Of a stretch of DNA of 64,000 nt, positions 42,907 to 51,759 are shown in pieces. The translations under genes were made by a program, and so were the position numbers. Location: the NCBI RefSeq assembly GCF_004522215.1, contig NZ_SDLR01000004.1, positions 815,277-879,276 on the forward strand, in the 5' to 3' direction. How positions within the stretch are numbered: the first letter of the stretch is position 1; each line of letters starts with the position of its first letter. The DNA comes from Ammoniphilus sp. YIM 78166. Its GTDB lineage: Bacteria; Bacillota; Bacilli; Aneurinibacillales; RAOX-1. The notes under the pieces are model-generated. The model worked only from the letters and a program-made list of their open reading frames with translations. It did no database searches and had not been told where the DNA came from.

Positions 42907-44049
42907 CTAAGCCCCACAACACTTCTTATACTTCTTCCCGCTTCCGCAAATGCAAGGCTCGTTTCTTCCTACTTTTGGCCCCGCGACGTTCATTTTTTGC
43001 AGCTGTTTTTGGAAATGGAGCTCTTTCTCCTGCACGACTTGGCCCCAGCGTTGTAATTGAGGATGGTTCTCGCCGAGTATAGTATAAAAACTATAAAGAT
43101 TCCTTTCCGTATCCGTAAGAAAGGAGGAATAGCCCTGTTGAAGGGTCCTTTCAAGCTCTGGAATCAGATCGGGGTTGAGCTGATAACAAATGGACTGGAT
43201 ATAAAGTTCCTTGTGATCTTCATTCTTTTGATCAATCTGTAAATCACGCAGGACTTCAATGGCAGAAGGAGTCTTGGTATTTTCAAGGATAGAGAAGGCG
43301 AAGATAAAGGATTCTTTTTTAGTTAGGTATGGCGAAATGGCTTGGACGACTTCATCCGACTGAAAGGAGATCAGCGCATCTGACACTTCTTCCAGCAGAA
43401 TATCTTCATCCCTTACGAGCAGGCTGGCTAGGGTTGGGATGTGTTTTTTACCTTTAAGAAGTTGGATGAAGTAGATATTTAAGATTCCTTCATAAGAAAA
43501 CCATTCTCGCTCTAATTGCTCGTTCATGACAATGTCAAGTTCATCTTCGGTGATCCATCCTTTACGAGCCAATACTCGAGCTAGTTTCTTCGCTTTTGTA
43601 AATAAGTAGGGTACAAAATCCGTGGAGTCCTCAAGCTCACCCAATGTCGCCCCATACTCTTCCCAGATCTCTTCCTCGGAACCGTTTAGGAGTAACTCAT
43701 AGAACGACCATGCTTCCTTGTTTGCCAAAGGGGTCAATTCATCCTTCAGCTTCATGGCGATGTCAGGCTCGACATGATTCAGCAGTTGGGCAAAAAGATG
43801 AACTTTATTACGGTCTGCGTTTTTCAACCCTTTTAGGAGAGCTTGTACAGCTCCTTCACTCAGGTTGTGATTCTCTATATTGATGAGAATGTTGGTTTCT
43901 TTTTCTTTGGAATGCAACGCTTCATTAATTAGCTTTTCGGTCCATTGCTCTGGGACATCAGGGTAATCTCTAAAGGTATGTAGGATATATTCCTGGACAA
44001 TGGGATCGTCACTAAGGATAAAGGGTTCGATTTTATCTAGAAAATTCAT
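42907..44049 (-). CDS. SEC-C-motif protein with helical repeats
   Basis: Protein of 380 residues. Most of it is alpha-helical, HEAT-like and acidic (repeated LLxxLxxLxNADR and LPSLASLLV-like segments). It ends in a SEC-C zinc motif, [23 protein letters not shown] ends mediate binding to SecB or ribosomes in other proteins. The function of this protein is unknown. The ATG at 44049 has only a weak ribosome site. Confidence 0.85.
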   Translation of the reverse strand: MNFLDKIEPFILSDDPIVQEYILHTFRDYPDVPEQWTEKLINEALHSKEKETNILINIENHNLSEGAVQALLKGLKNADRNKVHLFAQLLNHVEPDIAMKLKDELTPLANKEAWSFYELLLNGSEEEIWEEYGATLGELEDSTDFVPYLFTKAKKLARVLARKGWITEDELDIVMNEQLEREWFSYEGILNIYFIQLLKGKKHIPTLASLLVRDEDILLEEVSDALISFQSDEVVQAISPYLTKKESFIFAFSILENTKTPSAIEVLRDLQIDQKNEDHKELYIQSICYQLNPDLIPELERTLQQGYSSFLTDTERNLYSFYTILGENHPQLQRWGQVVQEKELHFQKQLQKMNVAGPKVGRNEPCICGSGKKYKKCCGA

Positions 44050-44204
44050 GTTTCGCTTCAGTCCTTATTTATTAGGTTACGGAGTAGTGTTTCGACCTAA
44101 GTTTAATGAAAGAGTGGTGTGATGTCCAGAAACCGAATGGAGACTGGTGGAAAGATACGGTAAAATATAAGGGATGGAGAGTAACCTAGGAGGTTAGGAA
44201 CGGG

Positions 44205-44666
44205 ATGGGATACATAGAAGGTTTGCGTAAGGCTGTAGGAAATCGGCCCCTGATTTTGGTGGCCTCGGCTGTAATGGTTATGGATGAGCAGGATAAAGTT
44301 TTGCTGCAACATCGGGTTGACACACAGGATTGGGGCATTCCTGGGGGATTTATGGAACTCGGGGAAACCGTAGAGGAAGCAGCTAGAAGAGAGCTATTAG
44401 AGGAAACAGGATTAACCGCTGGTCAATTGAATTTTTTTGAGATTTTTTCCGGTGAAGAGTTTTTCTACACCTATCCGAATGGAGACCAAGTGTACAATGT
44501 GATCGTCAGTTTCCTTACCAAGGATGTTAGGGGCCAACTAGAAAAGGATCATGAAGGACTGGAGCTTCGTTATTTCTCCTTGGATCAATTGCCGGGGAAG
44601 ATCATCACAACGAGTAAAAGGATGTTAGATGCATTGAAAGAGAGATTTCCACCAGCAGTCCGCTAA
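44205..44666 (+). CDS. Nudix hydrolase
   Basis: Hydrolase of 153 residues with a canonical Nudix box: GGFMELGETVEEAARREL followed by LEETGL (GX5EX7REUXEEXGU), near residues 48-70. Residues before it (WGIPGGF) match the ADP-ribose/NTP-pyrophosphatase type. The substrate cannot be read from the sequence. The gene is alone on the plus strand; its stop lies in the stem of a terminator. Confidence 0.93.
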   Translation: MGYIEGLRKAVGNRPLILVASAVMVMDEQDKVLLQHRVDTQDWGIPGGFMELGETVEEAARRELLEETGLTAGQLNFFEIFSGEEFFYTYPNGDQVYNVIVSFLTKDVRGQLEKDHEGLELRYFSLDQLPGKIITTSKRMLDALKERFPPAVR

Positions 44667-44686
44667 GTCGGAGCTGGTGGTTTTTG
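44649..44686 (+). terminator. Terminator overlapping the Nudix stop
   Basis: CCACCAGC and GCTGGTGG with a GTCCG/CGGA inner pairing and T tail. Confidence 0.8.
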
Positions 44687-44695
44687 TTTCAAATG

Positions 44696-44742
44696 GTGCC
44701 TGTCACTCCCCGAAATCCCCCGAAACTCCTCGAATCCTGTCG
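44696..44742 (+). repeat. Dispersed element copy 4 (47 bp, long form)
   Basis: GTGCCTGTCACT, two 10-nt CCCCGAAA-type units, then CCTCGAATCCTGTCG. It ends 3 nt before the stop codon of the convergent subtilase. Confidence 0.85.
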
Positions 44743-44745
44743 ATC

Positions 44746-45906
44746 CTATGGCGATCTCACGGCCCGCGCGGCATTGATTCTTCCGTGCACCCAGAATACG
44801 CCTGTTCCGGCGACTGGGTCTGCGGTATTAAGGATCGCATCACGAATTTGGGTTTGTGAACGTCCTTGTGCGGCAAGCAATGCGGCAAGACCTGCAACGT
44901 ATGGAGCGGCCATAGAGGTTCCACTTAAATACGTATAGCGGCTACCTGGATAGGTGGAGAGAATGCTTTGACCGGGTGCAGCCACTTCGACCCATCTCCC
45001 ATAGTTGGAAAAAGAGGCACGAGTGTCATTTTGATTGGTTGCGGCAACCGCAATGACGTGAGGATAGTTGGCCGGATAGTTCGGGGTTCGGGAGTTTTCA
45101 TTTCCTGCTGCGGCAACAATTACGGTGCCTCGGTTCCAGGCGTATTGGATGGCGTTTTGAAGGGTAGTGGAGGTGGCTGGTGATCCAAGGCTTAGATTGA
45201 TGACCTGGGCTCCTTGGTTTGCGGCGTAAATAATACCATTCGCAACAGCTTGCAGGGATCCGCTGCCGTCACTGCCCAACACTCGAACGGGAAGGATAGA
45301 GGCGCGAGGAGCCATCCCGGCTATACCAACAGCATTATTTGTAACGGCCGCGGCAATCCCGGCTACATGGGTGCCGTGGCCATTTGCATCATTGGGGGCA
45401 AGATCGCGCTCGACGAAATCATATCCCTGGAGCAATTTGCCCCGTAAGTCGGGATGATTGGGATCAACACCGGTATCGAGAATGGCGATGATGGTAGTGG
45501 GGGTGCTTTGAGTGACATCCCAGGCGGAAGGAGCTTGAACCCTTTGCAATCCATATTGAAAAGAAGAGAAGAAAGGATCATTTGGTGTATAGAAAGCTTT
45601 AAACGTATAGTTTGGCTCGGCGTACTCGATTTGTGAAAGCTTCTCATAATGGTTCAGCATCCGCCGCATCTTACGAGTCGATTTCACAGTATACGTCCCT
45701 AGCTCCTCGTTTTTTTCCAGCACTTCACACCGGGCTTTTCGATGGATCTGATCGATCTCCTCTGCAGACGTGCCTTCTGTGAACTTTACGACCAATTCGT
45801 TAGGCTTATGAGGCTGGAATTTACTGTCTAGGTGCTGTTCATGTAAAAAGTAAGCCACAGCTGCCATCATGGCAGCGCCAACGACAAAAGAAATCTCTAG
45901 CAACAT
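44746..45906 (-). CDS. S8 subtilisin-like serine protease
   Basis: Protease of 386 residues: an N-terminal hydrophobic anchor or signal (1-20), an I9 propeptide (about 38-105, KFTEGTSAEEIDQIHRKARC), then the catalytic domain with Asp in AILDTGVDPNHPD, His in NGHGTHVAGIAA and Ser in LSGTSMAAPYVAG. All three residues are present, so it should be active outside the cell. It ends at a very short C-terminal tail next to a dispersed repeat. Confidence 0.95.
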   Translation of the reverse strand: MLLEISFVVGAAMMAAVAYFLHEQHLDSKFQPHKPNELVVKFTEGTSAEEIDQIHRKARCEVLEKNEELGTYTVKSTRKMRRMLNHYEKLSQIEYAEPNYTFKAFYTPNDPFFSSFQYGLQRVQAPSAWDVTQSTPTTIIAILDTGVDPNHPDLRGKLLQGYDFVERDLAPNDANGHGTHVAGIAAAVTNNAVGIAGMAPRASILPVRVLGSDGSGSLQAVANGIIYAANQGAQVINLSLGSPATSTTLQNAIQYAWNRGTVIVAAAGNENSRTPNYPANYPHVIAVAATNQNDTRASFSNYGRWVEVAAPGQSILSTYPGSRYTYLSGTSMAAPYVAGLAALLAAQGRSQTQIRDAILNTADPVAGTGVFWVHGRINAARAVRSP

Positions 45907-45995
45907 CTTTCCAAACCTCCTCTATTAACTAGATTTGTTTCTCCTACAAGCATATGAGAGTGAAGGAAGAATTGCTTGGACCCCTGCCTTAATGG

Positions 45996-46032
45996 GTGAC
46001 TGTCACTCCCCGAAAATCCCCGAAATTTGTCA
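45996..46032 (+). repeat. Dispersed element copy 5 (37 bp, diverged)
   Basis: GTGACTGTCACT, CCCCGAAAAT, then CCCCGAAATTTGTCA, between the subtilase start and the arginase remnant. Confidence 0.8.
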
Positions 46033-46112
46033 AAAAATATCACTCTGAACAATAACCGTTGAGTTGAGAGTTGCGGTATGATGATCTGGAAAAAGGTTGA
46101 TCGGAGGTAGAT

Positions 46113-46550
46113 ATGAGGATAAAGGTTATTGGGGTCCCGACATTTTCTGGAGCGCTATACCCGGGGACGGAAAATGCTCCTCAAGCGATTCGTGTAGCGG
46201 GCTTAATTGATAGATTATTAGATGGAGGCTGTGATGTCGAGGATGTGGGTGATCTGGAACTTCCCCCATATCTACCACGCCATAACATCGAGCCGATACG
46301 AAACTGGCCAGCTCCACGGCAGGTGTGGGAAGCGATGGCGAAGCAAAGTCACACCTTGTTTTCGGCAGGGACTTTTTCGTTAATTTTGGGTGGTGACTGT
46401 AGTATTATTGTTGGCTCTGTAGAATGCCTAGGGAAGGAATGGGGGAGCCAGGTTTATGTCCTTTCCATTGACGCCCACATCGATGCGATAGCGCCAAGTC
46501 GGGTCCTCGACAGTGTACAGGCACTGCAGGGATGGGACTGTGGTTTCTGA
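46113..46550 (+). pseudogene. Truncated arginase/agmatinase-family gene
   Basis: The 145-residue frame covers the N-terminal half of a ureohydrolase (usually about 300 residues): GVPTFSGALYPGTENAPQAIR, FSLILGGDCSIIVGSV and the metal-binding DAHID. The Asp cluster is present but the sequence then decays and stops, with no second metal motif (DxDxxDP). The ribosome site GGAGG is intact. The following DNA encodes parts of a different protein, so this looks like a deletion fusion between two genes. Product function is unlikely. Confidence 0.8.
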
Positions 46551-47626
46551 CTCAAGGTAATAGCTTTTGGCCATTACCGACCGGATTTGCCGCGGAGAAT
46601 ATCACGGTTATAGCTACTCAATTTATATTGAACCCTGTGGTAGAAATTACCCACTGTAAATTCCGTTCAAGTACCGGTCAGCAGTCTTTCAACCTATGTT
46701 CTTCGCTCTGGAGATAAAGTGGTGGTAACGGTGAAAAATGGAGATCGGACTCAACAGTACACCGTGAATCTGGTCCATGCGGATGAGGTGGGCTTGTCGA
46801 CATTTACCATCGGCGGGATGAATGTGAATGGATTGGCTGGACTCACGACCAGTCAAGGGGCTGTTCTAAAAGTGAATCAATCCGGCCTAAAAGGAATTAC
46901 CCTCCAAACCAAGGATCAAGAGGCCTCCGTCACGGTCAAAGTAAATGGTACCCAAATCTCTAGCTCCCAACTGGCTAATTACAGGCTTTATGCCCAGGAT
47001 GTGGTACAGGTGGTGGTGAAAGACGGAACTACGACTCAAGAATATAAAGTCAAGCTCGTCCAGGCTGAAAACTTATCCCTAGACCGTTTCAGGATCAATG
47101 GAGTCGATATTAGAAATCTATCCGGACTCACCACGACTGATGGTGCAATTGTAGAAGTTCAAGATTTCTCCTCTTATAATGGATTAGAAGTAAGAGCCCA
47201 AGACAGTGCGGCCGTTGTTACGGTAAAGATTAACGATAGCATCTACACTCCTAGTCAGCTTAGCAATTTTCCGTTCCTTTCAGGGGATCGCGTGGTAGTG
47301 GAAGTCAAGAATGGCAGCCTGGTAGAAACCTAAAAGTTAAGTTGGTGAGGGAGCAGGATTATCTGCTGAAGAGACTGACCATTGGCGGGCATGAACTGCG
47401 AACATGGGCTGGGTTAACCACATCGAATGGGGCAATTGTAAAAGTGGACTCTTTTAAAGGAATCGTAGCTGAAGCAAAGGATCGATACGCTGATGTGAAC
47501 GTCAAACTCAACGGGTATGTAGTGACATCCGGGTTGTCTACCCTTGACCTCCGAGCGAATGATGTTATCCTAGTTACGATTAAAGATGGAGATGTTACAC
47601 AAACCTTTAAAGTAACCGTGCAGTAG
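46551..47626 (+). pseudogene. Decayed surface protein with ~90-residue beta-sandwich repeats
   Basis: Frames at 46532-46717, 46719-47333 and 47342-47626 together encode about four repeats of a roughly 90-residue cadherin-like beta-sandwich pattern (ING..L.GLTT..GA.V.V, VTVKVNG, D.V.V.VK.G...Q.YKVKLV). There is a frameshift near 46645. Another at about 47332 appears to be a single missing base: restoring one after ACCTA rejoins TYKVKLV. The N-terminal region with signal peptide is absent. The block looks like the C-terminal remnant of a larger exported protein. Confidence 0.75.
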
Positions 47627-47885
47627 CGGAAAAGTTGAGGAGAAGTTGAGGAAGCCTTGGAGGCCAGTAGTATCGACCTCCAGGGCTTTCCTCTATCTGA
47701 TTTGGCCATCCGATTTAAGGGATCCATGTCCGCACAACTCTAAGGTTGCCTTTACGGAGGATCTCTTACAACCATGGGGTGCTCAGCAAGGTTTTTTGTT
47801 ACATAATATTACAATACTATCGCATTCACCGAAGAAAAAGCCGATAATGAACATAAGATTTTAGCGACCATAGGGAGTTGATGAA
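47627..47885. other. Intergenic region
   Basis: About 260 bp with GGAGG-rich segments and an imperfect hairpin-like GAAGCCTTGGAGG / CCTCCAGGGCTTTCCTC (47649-47693) that may terminate the decayed gene. No coding frame is convincing. Confidence 0.4.
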
Positions 47886-48191
47886 ATGGAAGCAGGATAT
47901 GAACTCGACCAACTCGTGGCTCATCAAGTTTTGGAGAAAACCTCTAGAGAAGACATACCTCAGTATTCAAAAGATGAAAAAGCATCCTGGATCATCGTCG
48001 AAAAATTTATTAAAGAAGGTTATCGCTATGATTGTTATATGAGCGGCAGCAATCATTTTTTCAGGTTTCGCCCGATCGGCAGCCTGGATTCTACCATTCC
48101 TTATGAAAAGGCTCCCTCCTTGCCTAAAGTAATTTGTCTCGCTGCTTTATATATCGCTGCAAAAAAGGCCAATCAAGCAAACTTCGCTTAA
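47886..48191 (+). CDS. Phage ABA-sandwich-like protein
   Basis: Protein of 101 residues. The order GYELDQLVAHQVLEK, then YSKDEKASWIIVEKFI, and a final SLPKVICLAALYIAAKK block is that of phage ABA-sandwich/BC1872-like proteins, common in prophages and Bacillus plasmids. No other phage gene is near, so it is probably a stranded cargo gene. Function is unknown. GGGAG lies upstream and a terminator follows. Confidence 0.7.
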   Translation: MEAGYELDQLVAHQVLEKTSREDIPQYSKDEKASWIIVEKFIKEGYRYDCYMSGSNHFFRFRPIGSLDSTIPYEKAPSLPKVICLAALYIAAKKANQANFA

Positions 48192-48201
48192 TTGGTCTTT
48201 T
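48166..48201 (+). terminator. Terminator overlapping the ABA-protein stop
   Basis: AGGCCAATCAAGC and GCTTAATTGGTCTTTT form the stem, inside the last codons. Confidence 0.75.
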
Positions 48202-48246
48202 CTTTGTATACCGGATTTATTTATTTATAAAACTTGAATAATAAGA

Positions 48247-48275
48247 TTGAATTGTTAAAAAGCCTTGGGTAAAAT
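48247..48275 (+). promoter_or_regulatory. Promoter-like TTGAAT-17-TAAAAT
   Basis: TTGAAT (48247-48252), 17-bp spacer, TAAAAT (48270-48275). It would start a transcript at about 48283 that ends in the hairpin at 48367. Confidence 0.5.
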
Positions 48276-48282
48276 AAGGGAT

Positions 48283-48410
48283 AATTACATTTAAACTATA
48301 AAAGAAATGAAACTTTCATAGACCCTTTTGGAAGATGTTATAGACAATTCATATTGAGCTATTCATAGGCCAAAATAGTAGCTAGCTTTAGCTATTATTT
48401 TGGCCCTTTT
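48283..48410 (+). ncRNA. Candidate small RNA or leader
   Basis: About 125 nt between a good promoter-like sequence and a T-tailed hairpin (GGCCAAAATA...TATTTTGGCC, 48367-48410). It has no coding frame longer than a few codons. It matches no riboswitch class that I recognise. It could be a stand-alone small RNA or an attenuated leader of the DUF2294 gene at 48480. Confidence 0.35.
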
Positions 48411-48412
48411 TG
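48367..48412 (+). terminator. Strong hairpin terminator
   Basis: AGGCCAAAATA and TATTTTGGCCCTTTTT with inner AGCTA pairing. Confidence 0.85.
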
Positions 48413-48479
48413 TATTTATACCTAAGGGGGTATTGGTTGAGTTGTTGTCTTTCTTTGTGGAAGGTGAGGTAGGACATCG

Positions 48480-49175
48480 ATGTTGTCCCCATTACAGCAA
48501 AAGTTGATAAACATAAGTAACCTAACTAGCAAGTTGCTGAGAAAAAATTTTGGCAGAGGACCTGAGTTCTGTCAGGCGTATCTTAAATATCGATATCTCG
48601 TTTTTTACTTGAAAGGTTTTGTTTCACCGATGGAGGCTGTTCTTCTTGAAAACGGGAACCGCGATAACCTCCAGATCTCACGAAATATTGTGATGGAAAC
48701 GGTCTTGTCACAACTTAGAGGGATCCTTGAATTGGAGTTCGAAGAAGAGGTTAAAGATTTTTACCACGATTGGAATTATGTTAAGAACTCGGGAATGATT
48801 ACGGTCGTTTTTGAACGAGACGTTTTGCCAGTAGAAGAGGATGATAGAGAGGGATTTCCTGAAAGACTCGCATTGATTCACGAGGTCAATCGGGTTAGTT
48901 CCATCGTTCAAAAAACACCAGAAAGCACGTTTGTTTATCAGATATCACCAAAGATCATTGTGCTGGTACGAATGGGGGTCTTGATTCCTCTGGAAAAAGC
49001 TTTAATCTCAAAAGGTTTTAGCAAGACTCTTCTCGTTACCATGGAGGATTTGACGAAAAGCTACTTTGACCGTGAAGGGCGGTTTGAAGCGGTCTTTAAG
49101 CAACCCATAGACGATATTTTTGTGGATTGGAATCTAAGTAAAGACAATAGTTTAGTGTGCTTGGTGCTGAAGTGA
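48480..49175 (+). CDS. Double DUF2294 protein
   Basis: Protein of 231 residues with two DUF2294-like halves (about 12-110 and 135-230). The first has LLRKNFGRGPEFCQAYLKYRY and GFVSPMEAVLLENG; the second has SKIIVLVRMGVLIPLEKALI-like sequence. Each ends in a DW(N)xxKNSxMxxxVxE-type strand. Family function is unknown. AAGGTGAGGTAGG precedes the ATG. Its stop codon abuts a dispersed 37-bp element. Confidence 0.75.
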   Translation: MLSPLQQKLINISNLTSKLLRKNFGRGPEFCQAYLKYRYLVFYLKGFVSPMEAVLLENGNRDNLQISRNIVMETVLSQLRGILELEFEEEVKDFYHDWNYVKNSGMITVVFERDVLPVEEDDREGFPERLALIHEVNRVSSIVQKTPESTFVYQISPKIIVLVRMGVLIPLEKALISKGFSKTLLVTMEDLTKSYFDREGRFEAVFKQPIDDIFVDWNLSKDNSLVCLVLK

Positions 49176-49212
49176 GTGCCTGTCACTCCCCGAAATTGCT
49201 CGGATTTTGTCG
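49176..49212 (+). repeat. Dispersed element copy 6 (37 bp)
   Basis: GTGCCTGTCACT, CCCCGAAATT, then GCTCGGATTTTGTCG. It begins at the base after the DUF2294 stop. Confidence 0.85.
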
Positions 49213-49358
49213 GATGAATGGAAACAAACACTAGGCACAGGAGAGAAAGTCGGTCACTTCCTTTTCTATAAAAAACCTGTCCTCCCCTTGTTCTTCATTT
49301 CCTATAGGGTGCTATAATGATGAGCATAGGAATAGTCGAATGAAAGGTTAAGTAGAGA

Positions 49359-51518
49359 ATGATGAGGGAAGATTTCTTTGTACGCAAAAAGAATGAAATA
49401 GGCGTCTCGTTAAATGAGGTTCAGTTAAAAGCCGTTCTTCAAACGCAAGGACCGGTGCTCTTATTGGCATCGCCAGGATCGGGCAAAACCACAACGATGA
49501 TCATGCGGATCGGCTATCTAATAGAAGAAAGAGGAGTAGATCCTTCGCGGATTAAAGCCGTTACATTTAGTCGCGCTGCGGCAACCGAGATGAAGGAACG
49601 ATTTAAACGTTTTTTTCCTGGCCTATCGCCTGTGGATTTTTCAACGATACACAGTTTGGCTTTTGAGGTCGTGCGAGAGTATTTTCGGAAGAAAAATCTA
49701 GATTTCCAAATTATTGAGGGAGACCTTGACCTGGAATCCCAGGAATCCCAAGGTGCGGATCAACAGCCGCTGCACAAGAAGCTGATACTACGGAAGCTAT
49801 ATCAATCGTTGGTGGGCGAACATATCACAGATGACCAAATGGAGGAGCTGACCACGTATATTAGCTTTATCAAAAACAAAATGATCCCTCCAGAAAAGTG
49901 GCCGGGGGTTAAAGTGGACGTTCCCGAAGCTGAGCGGATTTTGCGGGAGTATGAGGCTTTTAAGAAGTCGGGTTCGAACAAGCTTTTGCTAGATTATGAT
50001 GATATGCTAACGATCGGCAATAAGATCTTAGAACGGGATCGGGAGCTGCTGCAAAGGTATCAGCAAAGGTACGATTATGTATTAACCGATGAGAGTCAAG
50101 ATACTTCCTTGGTTCAGCATGCCATTATTGAGAAATTAGTGGGAGAGCATAGGAATCTTTGTGTTTTTGCCGATGATGATCAATCGATCTATAGTTGGAG
50201 GGGGGCAGAGCCGTCTTACTTGCTGAACTTTAAGAAGGTGTATCCAAACGCGGTTGTCTTGTTCATGGAGCAGAACTATCGCTCGTCGAAGAACATCGTA
50301 GAGGCAGCCAACCAATTCATTAAGCGAAACAAGAACCGATATGAAAAAAATATGTTTACCGGGAATCCTCCATCCCAGCCGGTCCGCATCAAAAGCTTTG
50401 CTGACTATCAATACCAGGCCAAATATTTGGTACAAGAAATCCAAAAGATTGAAAAGCTGTCTGAGGTGGCGGTTTTGTACCGCAACCATTCCTCCTCCAT
50501 TGCCCTAATGAATGAATTTGATCGAGCAGGAATCCCTTTCTATATGAAGGATGCGGATCATCGCTTTTTTTCGCATTGGGTCGTGCAAGATATCCTGAAC
50601 TTCATGCGGATGTCCTTTACGGATAAACGAGCTGACATTTTGGAGAGCATCCATATGAAATTTAATGGATACATTTCGAAGCAACAGATGGCGGCGTTGA
50701 AGGACATCAAGAATCAGGGATCCGTATTTGATAACTTGCTTCGGTACGTCCCAGTACAGGATTATCAAGTCAAAGCGTTGACGGAGTGTAAAGAGACCTT
50801 TCAGCAGATGAAGAGCCTGTCTCCTCTTGAAGCCATTCAGGTGATTCGTAAACGATTAGGCTACGAGAAGGCCCTTGAAAAGATGTGCGAGCGTCTTGGA
50901 TTTCGAAAGGAATACCTGATCGGAATCTTGAACACGTTGGAGGAGATTGCTAACGGGCTCGAGTCCTTGGAGGAGTTTGCAAGAAGGTTGAGGCATTTGG
51001 AATCGGTCTTGAAGTCCTCCAAATCCCGGAAAGGTCAAAATGTCGTGACATGCTCTACCTTTCATAGTGCGAAGGGGTTAGAGTTTGAGCGCGTTTATAT
51101 GATTGATCTGATCGATGGGATTATCCCCTCTTCGGAGGATTTCAAGGATGACTTGACGGCGAGCAATAAGTCCTTAATGGAGGAAGCTGCTCGTCTGTTT
51201 TATGTCGGCATGACCCGGGCGAAGCAGCACTTGGAGTTCATCGTGTATAGAGAAAGAGATGGGAAAAAGGTGGATGAGTCCATCTTTGTTGTGGATCTCA
51301 AAAATATGGTGAAGCCTTCAAAACAGGATAATCCGGATGCGATTAAGGATAAAGCGGATTTAATCGTTGGGAAAGTGGTTAAGCACCGGGCTTTTGGACA
51401 GGGGATGATCCTGGAAGTTAACGAAGACCAGATTAAAGTTGACTTTGAAAAAGGGGTGAAAGTCCTTTTGATTGCGGCTTGTTTGGAAATGGGGTTGTTG
51501 GAGGGGGTGGCCGAGTGA
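49359..51518 (+). CDS. UvrD/PcrA-like superfamily 1 DNA helicase
   Basis: Helicase of 719 residues. Motif I ASPGSGKTTT (about residue 35), motif Ia AVTFSRAAATEMKERF, motif II LTDESQDTS, motif III FADDDQSIYSWRGAEP, motif IV ENYRSS-like QNYRSSKNI, motif V STFHSAKGLEF and motif VI ARLFYVGMTRAKQHL are all present. It is a 3'-to-5' helicase of the UvrD/Rep group, not the chromosomal PcrA, which is usually beside ligA. Its role in repair is inferred. It is monocistronic. Confidence 0.93.
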   Translation: MMREDFFVRKKNEIGVSLNEVQLKAVLQTQGPVLLLASPGSGKTTTMIMRIGYLIEERGVDPSRIKAVTFSRAAATEMKERFKRFFPGLSPVDFSTIHSLAFEVVREYFRKKNLDFQIIEGDLDLESQESQGADQQPLHKKLILRKLYQSLVGEHITDDQMEELTTYISFIKNKMIPPEKWPGVKVDVPEAERILREYEAFKKSGSNKLLLDYDDMLTIGNKILERDRELLQRYQQRYDYVLTDESQDTSLVQHAIIEKLVGEHRNLCVFADDDQSIYSWRGAEPSYLLNFKKVYPNAVVLFMEQNYRSSKNIVEAANQFIKRNKNRYEKNMFTGNPPSQPVRIKSFADYQYQAKYLVQEIQKIEKLSEVAVLYRNHSSSIALMNEFDRAGIPFYMKDADHRFFSHWVVQDILNFMRMSFTDKRADILESIHMKFNGYISKQQMAALKDIKNQGSVFDNLLRYVPVQDYQVKALTECKETFQQMKSLSPLEAIQVIRKRLGYEKALEKMCERLGFRKEYLIGILNTLEEIANGLESLEEFARRLRHLESVLKSSKSRKGQNVVTCSTFHSAKGLEFERVYMIDLIDGIIPSSEDFKDDLTASNKSLMEEAARLFYVGMTRAKQHLEFIVYRERDGKKVDESIFVVDLKNMVKPSKQDNPDAIKDKADLIVGKVVKHRAFGQGMILEVNEDQIKVDFEKGVKVLLIAACLEMGLLEGVAE

Positions 51519-51576
51519 GATCTTGTCATCCCCGCGCTCTGGGGTATTGAAGTTAGTTAAATGACTTATTAAGTTA

Positions 51577-51617
51577 AACCTACTTATCATGAAATCATGA
51601 AGAGTGGGTCTATTTTT
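51577..51617 (+). terminator. Weak terminator after the helicase gene
   Basis: CCTACTTATCATG, loop, CATGAAGAGTGGG, then a T-rich tail; several mismatches. Confidence 0.45.
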
Positions 51618-51759
51618 GTTCTGAAAAAGGTTTTTGGTTCAGAAAATTGAATCTATTAACAGAACACATCGACTGTTAGAAAATATGACTTATTTCCTTC
51701 ATCTCCAAGCGTTTCTTAGGTAATGTAATAAAAAAGGCGTGAAAAAAGGTGGGATCTAA

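Noticed and set aside
46113..46550. Intact arginase
   Set aside because: It stops at 145 residues and lacks the second metal-binding motif.
51519..51545. Eighth copy of the dispersed element
   Set aside because: TTGTCATCCCCG resembles part of it, but the GTGCCTGTCACT head and TTTTGTCG end are missing.
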